A DNA stretch of 64,000 nucleotides from NCBI RefSeq assembly GCF_025140835.1, contig NZ_CP081153.1, forward strand, positions 1,364,001-1,428,000. Direction: 5' to 3'. The position numbers and the translations under genes were made by a program. The notes under the pieces were generated by a model. The model searched no databases, was not told the DNA's origin, and saw nothing but the letters and a program-made list of their open reading frames with translations. This document shows positions 25,664 to 33,840 of this stretch, in pieces (position 1 is the first letter of the stretch; each line of letters starts with the position of its first letter). This DNA comes from Aliiroseovarius sp. M344. GTDB taxonomy: Bacteria; Pseudomonadota; Alphaproteobacteria; Rhodobacterales; Rhodobacteraceae.

Positions 25664-26296
25664 ATGTCATTTCACGAGGTCCGGTTTCCGGCAAATCTGA
25701 GTTTTGGGTCCGTTGGCGGACCCGAGCGGCGCACTGAAGTGGTCACACTGGCCAACGGGTTCGAAGAACGCAACACACCTTGGGAGCATTCGCGCCGCCG
25801 CTATGATGCGGGTATCGGTATGCGCTCGCTTGACGATGTGGAAACGCTGATTTCGTTTTTTGAGGCGCGGCGTGGTCAACTTGTCGGATTTCGCTGGAAA
25901 GATTGGTCGGATTACAAAAGCAGTTTGCCGTCCATGCCCCCAGAATACACCGACCAAATCATCGCGTGGGGTGATGGTGACACGATCGAGTTCCCGCTGA
26001 TCAAAACCTATCGGTCTGGTACGGAAACCTATGCGCGCCCCATTCAGAAACCGGTCGAGGGCACGGTCAAGCTGGGCCTTAAGGGCGATCCGCTGAGCGA
26101 GGGCACGCATTTCGAGGTGGATTACGCAACGGGTCGCGTCACGTTCATGACGGCACCTGAAACCGGTGCAGAAGTGACAGCCGGGTATGAATTCGATGTG
26201 CCCGTACGCTTTGACACTGACCGTATTCACACGTCGGTCGCCTCGTTTCAGGCGGGCGATGCGCCCAATGTGCCAGTGGTGGAGGTGCGGGTCTGA
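25664..26296 (+). CDS. GTA gene 12, distal tail protein (DUF2460)
   Basis: A 210-residue DUF2460 protein that forms the ring at the tail end. MSFHEVRFPANLSFGSVGGPERRTEVVTLANGFEERN is diagnostic, followed by WEHSRRRYDAG and a long beta-rich part ending in ...FDTDRIHTSVASFQAGDAPNVPVVEVRV. The stop shares a base with the start of gene 13. Confidence 0.92.
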   Translation: MSFHEVRFPANLSFGSVGGPERRTEVVTLANGFEERNTPWEHSRRRYDAGIGMRSLDDVETLISFFEARRGQLVGFRWKDWSDYKSSLPSMPPEYTDQIIAWGDGDTIEFPLIKTYRSGTETYARPIQKPVEGTVKLGLKGDPLSEGTHFEVDYATGRVTFMTAPETGAEVTAGYEFDVPVRFDTDRIHTSVASFQAGDAPNVPVVEVRV

Positions 26297-27258
26297 TGGC
26301 GTTGTCACCTGAACTGGAGGCCCATCTGGGCAAGGGTGTGACCACGGTCGCACGGTGTTGGAAAGTCATCCGCCGCGACGGTGTCGTGCATGGGTTCACC
26401 GATCACGACCTTGATTTGCTGATCGATGGCGTAACATTTCGCGCAGACACCGGCATGACGGCGCACGCACTTAGTCAGACCACCGGCTTGTCGGTCGACA
26501 ATACGGAAGCGTTGGGTGTGCTCAATGATGCGTCGATCACCGAAAGGGATATTCGCGCTGGTCGATATGACGGGGCCGAAGTGGAAGCCTGGCTGGTGAA
26601 CTGGACCGACACCGGCCAGCGGTATTTGCGGTTTCACGGCGTCGTCGGTGAGCTGGCCCGAGAGGCCGGTGGGTTCCGCGCAGAGTTGAACGGGCTGTCC
26701 GAGATGTTGAACCAACCGCAGGGCCGGGCGTATCAAATGCCTTGTTCTGCGGTGCTTGGCGATGCGGCCTGCCGGTTTGATCTGAGCCAATCTGGTTACC
26801 AACTTGATCTTCCGATAGGTGAGAACAAGGACGAAACGACCTTTCATTTTGCAGACATGGCGCTCTATCCCAATCGCTGGTTCGAACGGGGCGTGTTTAC
26901 CGTGCTATCCGGTGAGGCCAAGGGTCTGTCGGGTTTGATCAAAAATGATCGCAAAGGCATAGATGGCGCGCGGGTGGTCGAGCTGTGGGAGTCGATACGA
27001 GAGCGTATGGAGTCGGGCGATATGGTCCGTCTGCAGGCAGGTTGCGACAAGCTGCCAAGAACGTGCCGCGTCAAATTCAACAATTTCCTGAACTATCGCG
27101 GGTTTCCGGATGTGCCGGGCGAGGATTGGTTGATGTCTTATCCTGTAGGGCAGGGGAAAAACGATGGTGGCGATGCGCGCGAGGTGACTGATTTTCCTGA
27201 TTGGTCACTTCTGGGTGGTGATGACGAAAATCCGTTCTCGCCCATGTCGGGCAGCTGA
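26296..27258 (+). CDS. GTA gene 13, baseplate hub protein (DUF2163)
   Basis: A 320-residue DUF2163 hub. The N-terminal ARCWKVIRRDGVVHGFTDHDLDL is diagnostic. Cys150, Cys159, Cys250 and Cys257 form a four-cysteine set; the homologous hub of the R. capsulatus GTA was reported to bind an iron-sulfur cluster with such residues, so the same is expected here. It overlaps gene 12 by one base and is followed by gene 14. Confidence 0.92.
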   Translation: MALSPELEAHLGKGVTTVARCWKVIRRDGVVHGFTDHDLDLLIDGVTFRADTGMTAHALSQTTGLSVDNTEALGVLNDASITERDIRAGRYDGAEVEAWLVNWTDTGQRYLRFHGVVGELAREAGGFRAELNGLSEMLNQPQGRAYQMPCSAVLGDAACRFDLSQSGYQLDLPIGENKDETTFHFADMALYPNRWFERGVFTVLSGEAKGLSGLIKNDRKGIDGARVVELWESIRERMESGDMVRLQAGCDKLPRTCRVKFNNFLNYRGFPDVPGEDWLMSYPVGQGKNDGGDAREVTDFPDWSLLGGDDENPFSPMSGS

Positions 27259-27259
27259 G

Positions 27260-27706
27260 ATGTTTGACTTGAAAAAAGAGGTCGTCGCCGAGGCAAGAAC
27301 GTGGTGTGGCACGCCTTATGTTCATCAGGCATCGTGTAAGGGCAGTGGGTGTGATTGCCTGGGGTTGATCCGCGGTGTTTGGCGGGGTGTGTTGGGCGCT
27401 GAGCCGGCACCGGTCCCGGCTTATACGGCGGATTGGTCCGAAGCGGCGCGACTTGAAGTGTTATGGGACGCGGCGCGCGCGCATATGGTCGAACGTCCAG
27501 CAGACGCGGCGCAACCCGGCGATGTGCTTCTTTTTCGGATGCAAGGCGGCGCGATTGCCAAGCATTTGGGCATCCTGACACGCGCTGGCGACGCACCAGC
27601 TTTTATCCACGCCTATACCGGCCACGGCGTCGTCGAGAACTCACTTTCGACCCCATGGGCCCGCCGCATCGTGGCGTGTTTTGCATTTCCTGAAAGGACA
27701 AGTTGA
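27260..27706 (+). CDS. GTA gene 14, NlpC/P60-type cell-wall peptidase
   Basis: A 148-residue peptidase carried by the tail tip to open the recipient's peptidoglycan. The catalytic Cys33 is in SGCDCLGLIRG; His102 lies in AKHLGIL and a third polar residue, His117, in FIHAYTG. These fit the Cys-His-His/Asn triad of NlpC/P60. The ATG at 27260 follows gene 13 by one base; an alternative start upstream would overlap it. It overlaps gene 15 by one base. Confidence 0.92.
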   Translation: MFDLKKEVVAEARTWCGTPYVHQASCKGSGCDCLGLIRGVWRGVLGAEPAPVPAYTADWSEAARLEVLWDAARAHMVERPADAAQPGDVLLFRMQGGAIAKHLGILTRAGDAPAFIHAYTGHGVVENSLSTPWARRIVACFAFPERTS

Positions 27707-30700
27707 TGGCTACGATCCTATTATCCGCAGTTGGCGCAGCCGCCGGTGCCTCGATTGGCGGCGGCATTCTTGGATTGTCGTCGGTGGTGATTGGCAAGGC
27801 TATTGGGGCCACCGTCGGCCAGGTGATCGACAGTCGCATTCTGGGTGAAGGGTCGGAGCCGGTTGAGACCGGCAAAGTAGACCGCTTACGCCTGACCGGT
27901 GCGTCTGAAGGGTCGACAATCCCCATGGTCTATGGCCGCGCGCGTTTGGGCGGGCAGGTTATTTGGGCGACCCGTTTCAAGGAATCTGTGACAACGACTG
28001 GTGGCGGAGGCGGTGGCAAAGGCACGCCATCCCCGCCTGAGCCGGAAGTGACGACCTATAGTTACTCGATCAGCGTCGCGATTGCCCTATGCGAAGGTGA
28101 AATCACGCGCGTAGGCCGGATTTGGGCGGATGGCAACGAAGTCTCGCCGACCGATCTGAACATGCGCGTCTATACCGGCACTGAAAGCCAACTTCCTGAT
28201 CCAAAGATCGAAGCCGTCAAAGGAGCAGGTCAAGCGCCGGCCCATCGTGGGATCGCTTATGTGGTGATTGAAGACTTACCCTTGGCACAGTTTGGCAACC
28301 GTGTTCCGCAGTTCAGTTTTGAGGTTTTTCGCCCCGAACAGCGCCACCAACCCAAAGAGGTCGCGCGCGGCACACGCGCTGTCGCGTTGATCCCGGGCAC
28401 CGGAGAGTACTCGCTGGCTACGTCACCGGTGTTTTACAAAAGTGGACCCGGCGCGGTCGAAGGGTCCAATATGAACAGCCCGTCTGGTCTGACCGACTTC
28501 AAAACGTCCTACCGTATGCTGCGGCAGGAAATGCCCAATTGCCGAAACACCGCCCTGGTCGTTTCGTGGTTTGGCGATGATCTGCGCTGTGGAAATTGCC
28601 GGATTCGCCCACGGGTAGAACAGCACGAAGTTGATGGCGACAGTATGCCGTGGAGCGTCTCGGGCCTGAGCCGGGGACAAGCAGGGTTAGTGCCAAAGGA
28701 TGACAAAGATCGCCCGATCTATGGGGGGACGCCATCAGACCGCGCGGTGATGGAAGCAATTTCACTAGCATCTGGAAGCGGCCGCAATGCAACCTTTTAC
28801 CCGTTTGTTTTGATGGAGCAGATGGAAGGTAATACGCTGCCTGATCCTTGGACAGGCAATCTGGGTCAGGCTGTATTGCCATGGCGCGGGCGGATAACAA
28901 CGTCCTATGCCCCCGGTCATGTCGCGTCGCCTGATGGGACTGCTGGAGCAACCGCGCAAGTGGCCGCGTTTTTTGGCACAGCACAGCCCGGCGATTTCAC
29001 CGTAACCGGGGATGGGGTCAGTTACTCCGGACCCGCAGGCTTTACTTATCGCCGTTTTATCTTGCACTACGCGCATCTTTGCGCGGCTGCGGGGGGTGTG
29101 GATGCGTTCCTGATCGGGTCTGAACTGCGCGCGCTGACGCAGATCAGGGGGCCGGGAAACAGTTTCCCTGTCGTCGATCAGCTGATCACGCTGGCAAATG
29201 ACGTGCGCTCGATCCTTGGGGCGGGGACCAAGATATCTTATGCCGCTGATTGGTCGGAATATTTCGGCTATCATCCACAGGATGGATCTGGCGATATGTT
29301 CTATCACCTCGACCCACTGTGGAGCCATCCGCAGATCGACTTCATCGGCATTGATAACTACATGCCGCTGTCTGATTGGCGCGATGGGTTTGAGCACGCT
29401 GATGCGCATCACGGTTCGATCTATGACCTTGCCTATCTTCAGTCGAATATCGAAGGCGGCGAGGGGTATGATTGGTATTACAAAACTGCCGATGCGCGCA
29501 CGTTGCAAATTCGCACCCCTATCACGGATGGGGCGCATGACGAACCTTGGGTCTACCGGTACAAAGACCTGCGCAACTGGTGGGATCGGTCGCACCATAA
29601 CCGCGTTGGGGGCGTGCGTGATACCGACCCGACGGCGTGGCTGCCCGGCTCAAAACCGTTCTGGTTTACCGAACTTGGCTGCGCAGCCATCGACAAGGGT
29701 ACGAACCAGCCCAATAAGTTTCTGGACCCGAAAAGCTCGGAAAGTTCACTGCCACGCTACTCGAATGGCCGTCGCGATGACCTGATGCAGGCACAGTATT
29801 TGCGTGCGATCTATGACTATTGGGCGATGCCACAGCACAACCCGACACATAGTGCGACCGGCGTGAAAATGCTTGATATGACGCGTGCTCATGTCTGGGC
29901 ATGGGACGCGCGCCCATTCCCTCAGTTTCCCAACCGCAAAGGGCTATGGAGCGACGGGGCGAATTACGACCGGGGGCATTGGCTAAACGGGCGCGTTTCG
30001 GCGCGATCGCTGGCCTCGGTCGTGGCGGAAATCTGCGATCGGTCGGGGGTCACGCGGTACGATGTCTCGAAGCTTTATGGCTTGGTGCGTGGTTATATCG
30101 TTGATCAGATCGGGGGCGCCCGTGCAGCGTTGCAGCCTTTGATGCTGGCCTATGGCTTTGAGGTGACGGAGCGCGAAGGCGTGTTGATTTTCAAGACCCG
30201 CACCGGTCGCTCAGACCATGTGCTTGATCCCAGAAAGATGGCCCTGTCGGCTGAGCGTGACACGTCGCTGGAACGGGTGCGTGATCCCGAAGCCGAGATC
30301 GCAGGCCGTGTACGCCTGACCTATGTCGAAGGCGAAGGTGACTATGATGTGCGCTCGGTCGAAGCGACATTTCCGGATGAGACCAGCCGGTCCGTCGCCG
30401 CGTCAGAGATCCCGTTGATCATGACCCGGGTTGAGGCACGCGCGATTGTCGAACGCTGGTTGTCCGAGGCTCGCGTGGCGCGCGACAAGGCGACATTCTC
30501 GCTGCCGCCTTCGGAGCTTGCGAAAGGGGCCGGCGACGTTATTGAACTGACCACCGATGCGGGGACGGAACAATTCCGAATTGATCACGTGGAACATACC
30601 GGTGTGCAGACCCTGCGCGCCGTGCGGGTCGAGCCCGGATTGTTCCAACCTTCTGACAGCGTTGAACCCGCGCCAGCGGTTAAACCCTATATCCCACCCG

Positions 30701-31632
30701 CGCCTGTCTTTCCGCTGTTTTTGGATCTGCCGCTGCTGACAGGGGACGAGGTGGCACACCAGCCGCGCATTGCGGTGGCCGCAAAGCCGTGGCCAGGGCG
30801 CGTGGCCCTATATAGCGCGGTGACGGATAATGGCTATGCGATCAATCGGATGATCACTGACCCGTCGATCATAGGAGTGACGCAGACAGCTCTTGATCAT
30901 GCGCCCGCAGGGACGATCGACCGTGGTCCGGCGCTGCGGGTGAAGTTGACTGATGGCACGCTGTTTGCAGCGTCGATCGACGATATGTTGAACGGCGCGA
31001 ATGTGGCCGCGATTGGTGACGGTAGCCCGGACAATTGGGAAGTGTTCCAGTTTGCCGGGGCCGAATTGGTTGGCGACCGGACATATGACCTGACTTTGCG
31101 ATTGCGCGGGCAGGCGGGGACCGACGCGGTGGCACCGGCGACATGGCCAGAGGGCAGCTATTTCGTGTTGCTAGGCGGGCATCAGGCTCAGGTCAGGCTG
31201 GCGTCATCGGCGCGCGGGTTGAACCGACATTACCGAATTGGCCCGGCCCGAAAACCGTTGTCTGATCCGTCCTTTTTGCATCAGGTGCATGCGTTCAAAG
31301 GAATTGGCCTGCGTCCCTACGCGCCGGTTCACCTGTCGGTGCGCGATACGGCTGGTGCACATACGATCAGCTGGATTCGCCGCACCCGGATAGATGGCGA
31401 CAGTTGGGGCGACGGCGACGTGCCTTTGGGCGAGGGGTCTGAACGCTACCGGGTGCGCATCATCGACGGGGGGTCGGTCAAGCGTCAGCTTGAGGTAACG
31501 CACACGGCCTGGACATATGATGCGACCATGCGCAGCGCTGACATTGTCAGCGGCGGTTACACCGTCGAAGTGGCGCAAATCTCGGACCGGTTTGGTCCTG
31601 GGCCTTTTGCCCGGCTTGATGTGGCGCTGTAA
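27706..31632 (+). CDS. GTA gene 15, large tail-tip (megatron) protein with TIM-barrel domain
   Basis: A 1308-residue protein at the distal end of the particle, thought to open the recipient envelope or form the DNA channel. Its N-terminal hydrophobic segment (ILLSAVGAAAGASIGGGILGLSSVVIGKAIGATVG) resembles a membrane hairpin. Residues about 420-740 form the GTA TIM-barrel-like domain (IGSELRAL...ADWSEYFGYHPQDGSGDMFYHLDPLWS...DFIGIDNYMPLSDW...KPFWFTELGCAAIDKGTNQPNKF); the glycosidase-like acidic residues in DWSEY and FTELG are kept. The middle is a phage-tail-3-like region and the last 300 residues are beta-rich receptor or tail-fold domains. The length is that of the R. capsulatus protein. Confidence 0.95.
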   Translation: MATILLSAVGAAAGASIGGGILGLSSVVIGKAIGATVGQVIDSRILGEGSEPVETGKVDRLRLTGASEGSTIPMVYGRARLGGQVIWATRFKESVTTTGGGGGGKGTPSPPEPEVTTYSYSISVAIALCEGEITRVGRIWADGNEVSPTDLNMRVYTGTESQLPDPKIEAVKGAGQAPAHRGIAYVVIEDLPLAQFGNRVPQFSFEVFRPEQRHQPKEVARGTRAVALIPGTGEYSLATSPVFYKSGPGAVEGSNMNSPSGLTDFKTSYRMLRQEMPNCRNTALVVSWFGDDLRCGNCRIRPRVEQHEVDGDSMPWSVSGLSRGQAGLVPKDDKDRPIYGGTPSDRAVMEAISLASGSGRNATFYPFVLMEQMEGNTLPDPWTGNLGQAVLPWRGRITTSYAPGHVASPDGTAGATAQVAAFFGTAQPGDFTVTGDGVSYSGPAGFTYRRFILHYAHLCAAAGGVDAFLIGSELRALTQIRGPGNSFPVVDQLITLANDVRSILGAGTKISYAADWSEYFGYHPQDGSGDMFYHLDPLWSHPQIDFIGIDNYMPLSDWRDGFEHADAHHGSIYDLAYLQSNIEGGEGYDWYYKTADARTLQIRTPITDGAHDEPWVYRYKDLRNWWDRSHHNRVGGVRDTDPTAWLPGSKPFWFTELGCAAIDKGTNQPNKFLDPKSSESSLPRYSNGRRDDLMQAQYLRAIYDYWAMPQHNPTHSATGVKMLDMTRAHVWAWDARPFPQFPNRKGLWSDGANYDRGHWLNGRVSARSLASVVAEICDRSGVTRYDVSKLYGLVRGYIVDQIGGARAALQPLMLAYGFEVTEREGVLIFKTRTGRSDHVLDPRKMALSAERDTSLERVRDPEAEIAGRVRLTYVEGEGDYDVRSVEATFPDETSRSVAASEIPLIMTRVEARAIVERWLSEARVARDKATFSLPPSELAKGAGDVIELTTDAGTEQFRIDHVEHTGVQTLRAVRVEPGLFQPSDSVEPAPAVKPYIPPAPVFPLFLDLPLLTGDEVAHQPRIAVAAKPWPGRVALYSAVTDNGYAINRMITDPSIIGVTQTALDHAPAGTIDRGPALRVKLTDGTLFAASIDDMLNGANVAAIGDGSPDNWEVFQFAGAELVGDRTYDLTLRLRGQAGTDAVAPATWPEGSYFVLLGGHQAQVRLASSARGLNRHYRIGPARKPLSDPSFLHQVHAFKGIGLRPYAPVHLSVRDTAGAHTISWIRRTRIDGDSWGDGDVPLGEGSERYRVRIIDGGSVKRQLEVTHTAWTYDATMRSADIVSGGYTVEVAQISDRFGPGPFARLDVAL

Positions 31633-31635
31633 CCT

Positions 31636-31947
31636 GTGCGCCCCGTTTTGCCAGGCGATGTCGCCGCGGCCGGTTGTGCCCTTCTGGCACTTCCGGCCGG
31701 CAAGCGGCCCGGCGCGATGCTGGAGATGCTACACCGCGCAGAAGCCGCCGACAGATATCGGCTGGTTATCGGCCGGGCGCATCCGACTTGGGGCAATGGA
31801 AGCCTTGGGTCGGTTGCGTTGTGCCTGCCGCGCGCTGCTGAACCATTCCTCAATGACCCTGATTATGTTGATTGCATGTTGACGGTGTTTGCAGCGCTGA
31901 AGGCAAGAAATGACCGACGTGCGGCGGCTAGCCAGAGGCGCAGCTGA
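31636..31947 (+). CDS. small uncharacterised protein behind the GTA cluster
   Basis: A 103-residue protein with a GTG start three bases after the stop of gene 15, so probably translated from the GTA transcript. It has an Ala/Leu-rich N-terminal half (VLPGDVAAAGCALLALPAGKRPGAMLEMLHRAEAADRY) and a segment HPTWGNGSLGSVALC. Nothing in it suggests a virion fold. Its 3' end overlaps the convergent DksA-like gene by 20 bases. A small gene in this place follows GTA clusters in related bacteria in my recollection; its role is unknown. Confidence 0.6.
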   Translation: MRPVLPGDVAAAGCALLALPAGKRPGAMLEMLHRAEAADRYRLVIGRAHPTWGNGSLGSVALCLPRAAEPFLNDPDYVDCMLTVFAALKARNDRRAAASQRRS

Positions 31948-32266
31948 CGCATTTTGTGGCGCAGGGATCAAGATCAAGCCGACCCAGTGGAATGTCTTCG
32001 CCGCAATCTTCGCAAAAGCCGAACTCGCTAACGTCCATCCGCGCAAACGCGGCATGGATGCGGGTGCGTTGGGCCGCGCGTCGGGCGCCGGTGGCCTTCG
32101 CCATGGCTTGGTTTTGCAACGCATCCATGCGACTGAGCCGTCCAACAGCCTGTTGATCCAACACGACGGTCTTTTGCGCGGATGCCCCGCGGGCATCGCT
32201 TCGGTCCAGCGCGTTAAGCGCTTCGGTCAATTGTGCGCGATATGTCGCGATTTGGGATTCATTCAT
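31928..32266 (-). CDS. TraR/DksA-type zinc-finger protein
   Basis: A 112-residue small DksA-like protein: an N-terminal helical part (MNESQIATYRAQLTEALNALDRSD) and a C-terminal C4 zinc finger, CEDC ... CVSC, in FGFCEDCGEDIPLGRLDLDPCATKCVSC. Such proteins enter the secondary channel of RNA polymerase and modulate stringent or growth-rate control; the Asp-x-x-Asp-Ala tip of classical DksA is not evident. The ATG at 32266 was preferred to a GTG seven codons upstream. It converges on the end of the GTA cluster and diverges from cysE. Confidence 0.75.
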   Translation of the reverse strand: MNESQIATYRAQLTEALNALDRSDARGASAQKTVVLDQQAVGRLSRMDALQNQAMAKATGARRAAQRTRIHAAFARMDVSEFGFCEDCGEDIPLGRLDLDPCATKCVSCASG

Positions 32267-32345
32267 GTCTGTTATCCGTGCTACCACGGGTTTGAATTTT
32301 GAACTCTGACCCTATCTGGTGTAGGGAATGGCTTCAACATGAGGG

Positions 32346-33155
32346 ATGACCATGGCTGAGAAGCGCGCAATTGTAACCGAAATCGAACCTGTCTGGGACC
32401 GGATTACCCACGAAGCCCGCCAGGCCGTCGCGGACGAGCCATTGTTGGGCGGCCTGATCCATGCCTGTGTGTTGCATCACCGGACCTTGGAAAAAGCGCT
32501 GTCTTACCGATTTGCCGCCAAGCTCAGCTCGAACGAGATGAGCATGGTGCTGCTGCGCGAAATCGCCGACGAGGCCTATGCGGATTGCCCGGATCTGTCC
32601 GACGCAGCGCGCGCCGATATCACCGCAGTTCTTGATCGTGACCCGGCCTGCCACCGTATGTTGCAGCCGGTGCTCTATTTCAAAGGTTTTCAGGCGATGC
32701 AGGCCTATCGGCTTGGCCACTACCTGTGGAAGCAGGGGCGCAAAGATTTGTCCTATTTCATCCAGATGCGGTGTTCCGAAGTCTATGGCATCGACATTCA
32801 CCCCGGCGCGCGGATCGGGCGGGGCATCATGATTGACCACGCTCATTCGATCGTTATCGGTGAAACGGCTGTGGTTGGTGACAACGTATCGATGCTGCAT
32901 TCCGTGACGCTTGGCGGCACCGGCAAGGAAGACGAAGATCGCCACCCGAAGATCGCCGACGGCGTGCTGATTGGCGCGGGCGCAAAGGTGCTTGGCAACA
33001 TCAAGGTTGGCACCTGTTCGCGCATTGCGGCGGGCTCTGTCGTGTTGGAAGACGTGCCAAGCCACAAGACCGTCGCGGGCGTTCCGGCGCGGATCGTTGG
33101 CGAGGCAGGGTGCGATTGCCCCTCGATCAACATGGATCAGCGGCTGATCCAATAG
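32346..33155 (+). CDS. cysE: serine O-acetyltransferase
   Basis: A 269-residue enzyme that acetylates serine as the first step of cysteine synthesis. The N-terminal helical domain, the SYFIQMRCSEVYGIDIHPGARIGRGIMIDHAHSIVIGETAVVGDNVSMLHSVTLGGTG left-handed hexapeptide repeats and the C-terminal tail are typical. Catalytic His is in MIDHAH. A GAGGG site stands ahead of ATGs at 32346 and 32352. It follows GTA clusters in other Rhodobacterales, so it marks the conserved downstream border here. Confidence 0.95.
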   Translation: MTMAEKRAIVTEIEPVWDRITHEARQAVADEPLLGGLIHACVLHHRTLEKALSYRFAAKLSSNEMSMVLLREIADEAYADCPDLSDAARADITAVLDRDPACHRMLQPVLYFKGFQAMQAYRLGHYLWKQGRKDLSYFIQMRCSEVYGIDIHPGARIGRGIMIDHAHSIVIGETAVVGDNVSMLHSVTLGGTGKEDEDRHPKIADGVLIGAGAKVLGNIKVGTCSRIAAGSVVLEDVPSHKTVAGVPARIVGEAGCDCPSINMDQRLIQ

Positions 33156-33249
33156 CACTCGGCGGAAATCCGCAAACTTGCGATAAATCAATGTTTTGAT
33201 CTGGCGACTTCATCTATACGGAGCTGTGGACAATGATCGGAGATCCGAG

Positions 33250-33318
33250 ATGAAACAGATTTGGCTTGCGACAGTGGTTGGCTTTTCAGCCCTTTTTCTG
33301 GTCGCCGTTGCCGGGTAA
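33250..33318 (+). CDS. predicted 22-residue membrane micropeptide
   Basis: An ATG at 33250 preceded by a GAGATCCGAG purine-rich site encodes MKQIWLATVVGFSALFLVAVAG and stops at TAA. The product would be a single hydrophobic helix. It lies between cysE and a strong terminator, so it is transcribed with cysE or alone. Its small size makes the call uncertain; no family was recognised. Confidence 0.35.
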   Translation: MKQIWLATVVGFSALFLVAVAG

Positions 33319-33358
33319 CCGACACGCAAAAGCAGGGTGACTCACCCGCGAATAGAGG

Positions 33359-33393
33359 AAGGGCGACGCGATAGCGCCGCCCTTTTGTTTTGT
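33359..33393 (+). terminator. intrinsic terminator after cysE region
   Basis: AAGGGCG at 33359-33365 pairs with CGCCCTT at 33378-33384, with an inner GCG/CGC pairing, followed by TTTTGTTTTGT. It ends plus-strand transcription before the convergent AhpD-like gene. Confidence 0.85.
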
Positions 33394-33405
33394 CTGACAG
33401 GCCGC

Positions 33406-33741
33406 TTATTGTGAAAGCTGGTCAAAGGCTTGTAGGGCCCGCGCGCCGTACATATAGCCCGGGCCACCGCCCATCATGATGGCAACCGACACGGTTTCCG
33501 CGATTTCATCGCGGGTTGCGCCTGCTTTGATCGCGGCACGGACATGAAACCCGATGCAGTCATTGCATTGCTTGGCAATTCCGATCGCGATGCATTGCAA
33601 CTCTTTGTCTTTTGTCGACAGCGCGCCGTTACCCATAGCGGCGCGGTGCATACCGACGAACCCCTTTGCCGCGTCTGGCTGAATGGCACGAAAGCTGTCC
33701 GTGTTGGCCGACGTGTCGTCGAGTAGTGTTTTGAAATCCAT
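33406..33741 (-). CDS. carboxymuconolactone decarboxylase / AhpD-like protein
   Basis: A 111-residue AhpD-fold protein: CNDCIGFHVRAAIKAGATRDEIAETVSVAIMMGGGPGYMYGA contains the redox CxxC and the conserved Glu/His layout of the carboxymuconolactone-decarboxylase family used in peroxide detoxification. The start at 33741 gives the MDFKTLLDD N-terminus; a longer frame upstream lacks family residues. It lies downstream of pdhC, separated by a 15-bp hairpin, so it may be a separately regulated part of the pdh transcript. Confidence 0.8.
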   Translation of the reverse strand: MDFKTLLDDTSANTDSFRAIQPDAAKGFVGMHRAAMGNGALSTKDKELQCIAIGIAKQCNDCIGFHVRAAIKAGATRDEIAETVSVAIMMGGGPGYMYGARALQAFDQLSQ

Positions 33742-33774
33742 CTGCTTCTCCAGTTGTCCAGGTGTTGGAAAAGC

Positions 33775-33812
33775 ACATGGCTCAAGGCGAATTGATCCGC
33801 CTTGAGCCATGT
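33775..33812 (-). promoter_or_regulatory. perfect 15-bp inverted repeat between pdhC and the AhpD-like gene
   Basis: ACATGGCTCAAGGCG at 33775-33789 is exactly complementary in reverse to CGCCTTGAGCCATGT at 33798-33812, with an eight-base loop. On the minus strand it is followed only by a short GCTTTTCC, so it is at best a weak terminator; it could stabilise the end of the pdh mRNA. No gene is encoded in the 33742-33840 spacer. Confidence 0.7.
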
Positions 33813-33840
33813 CAATAGATTTGGGGTTTCGAATGTGACG

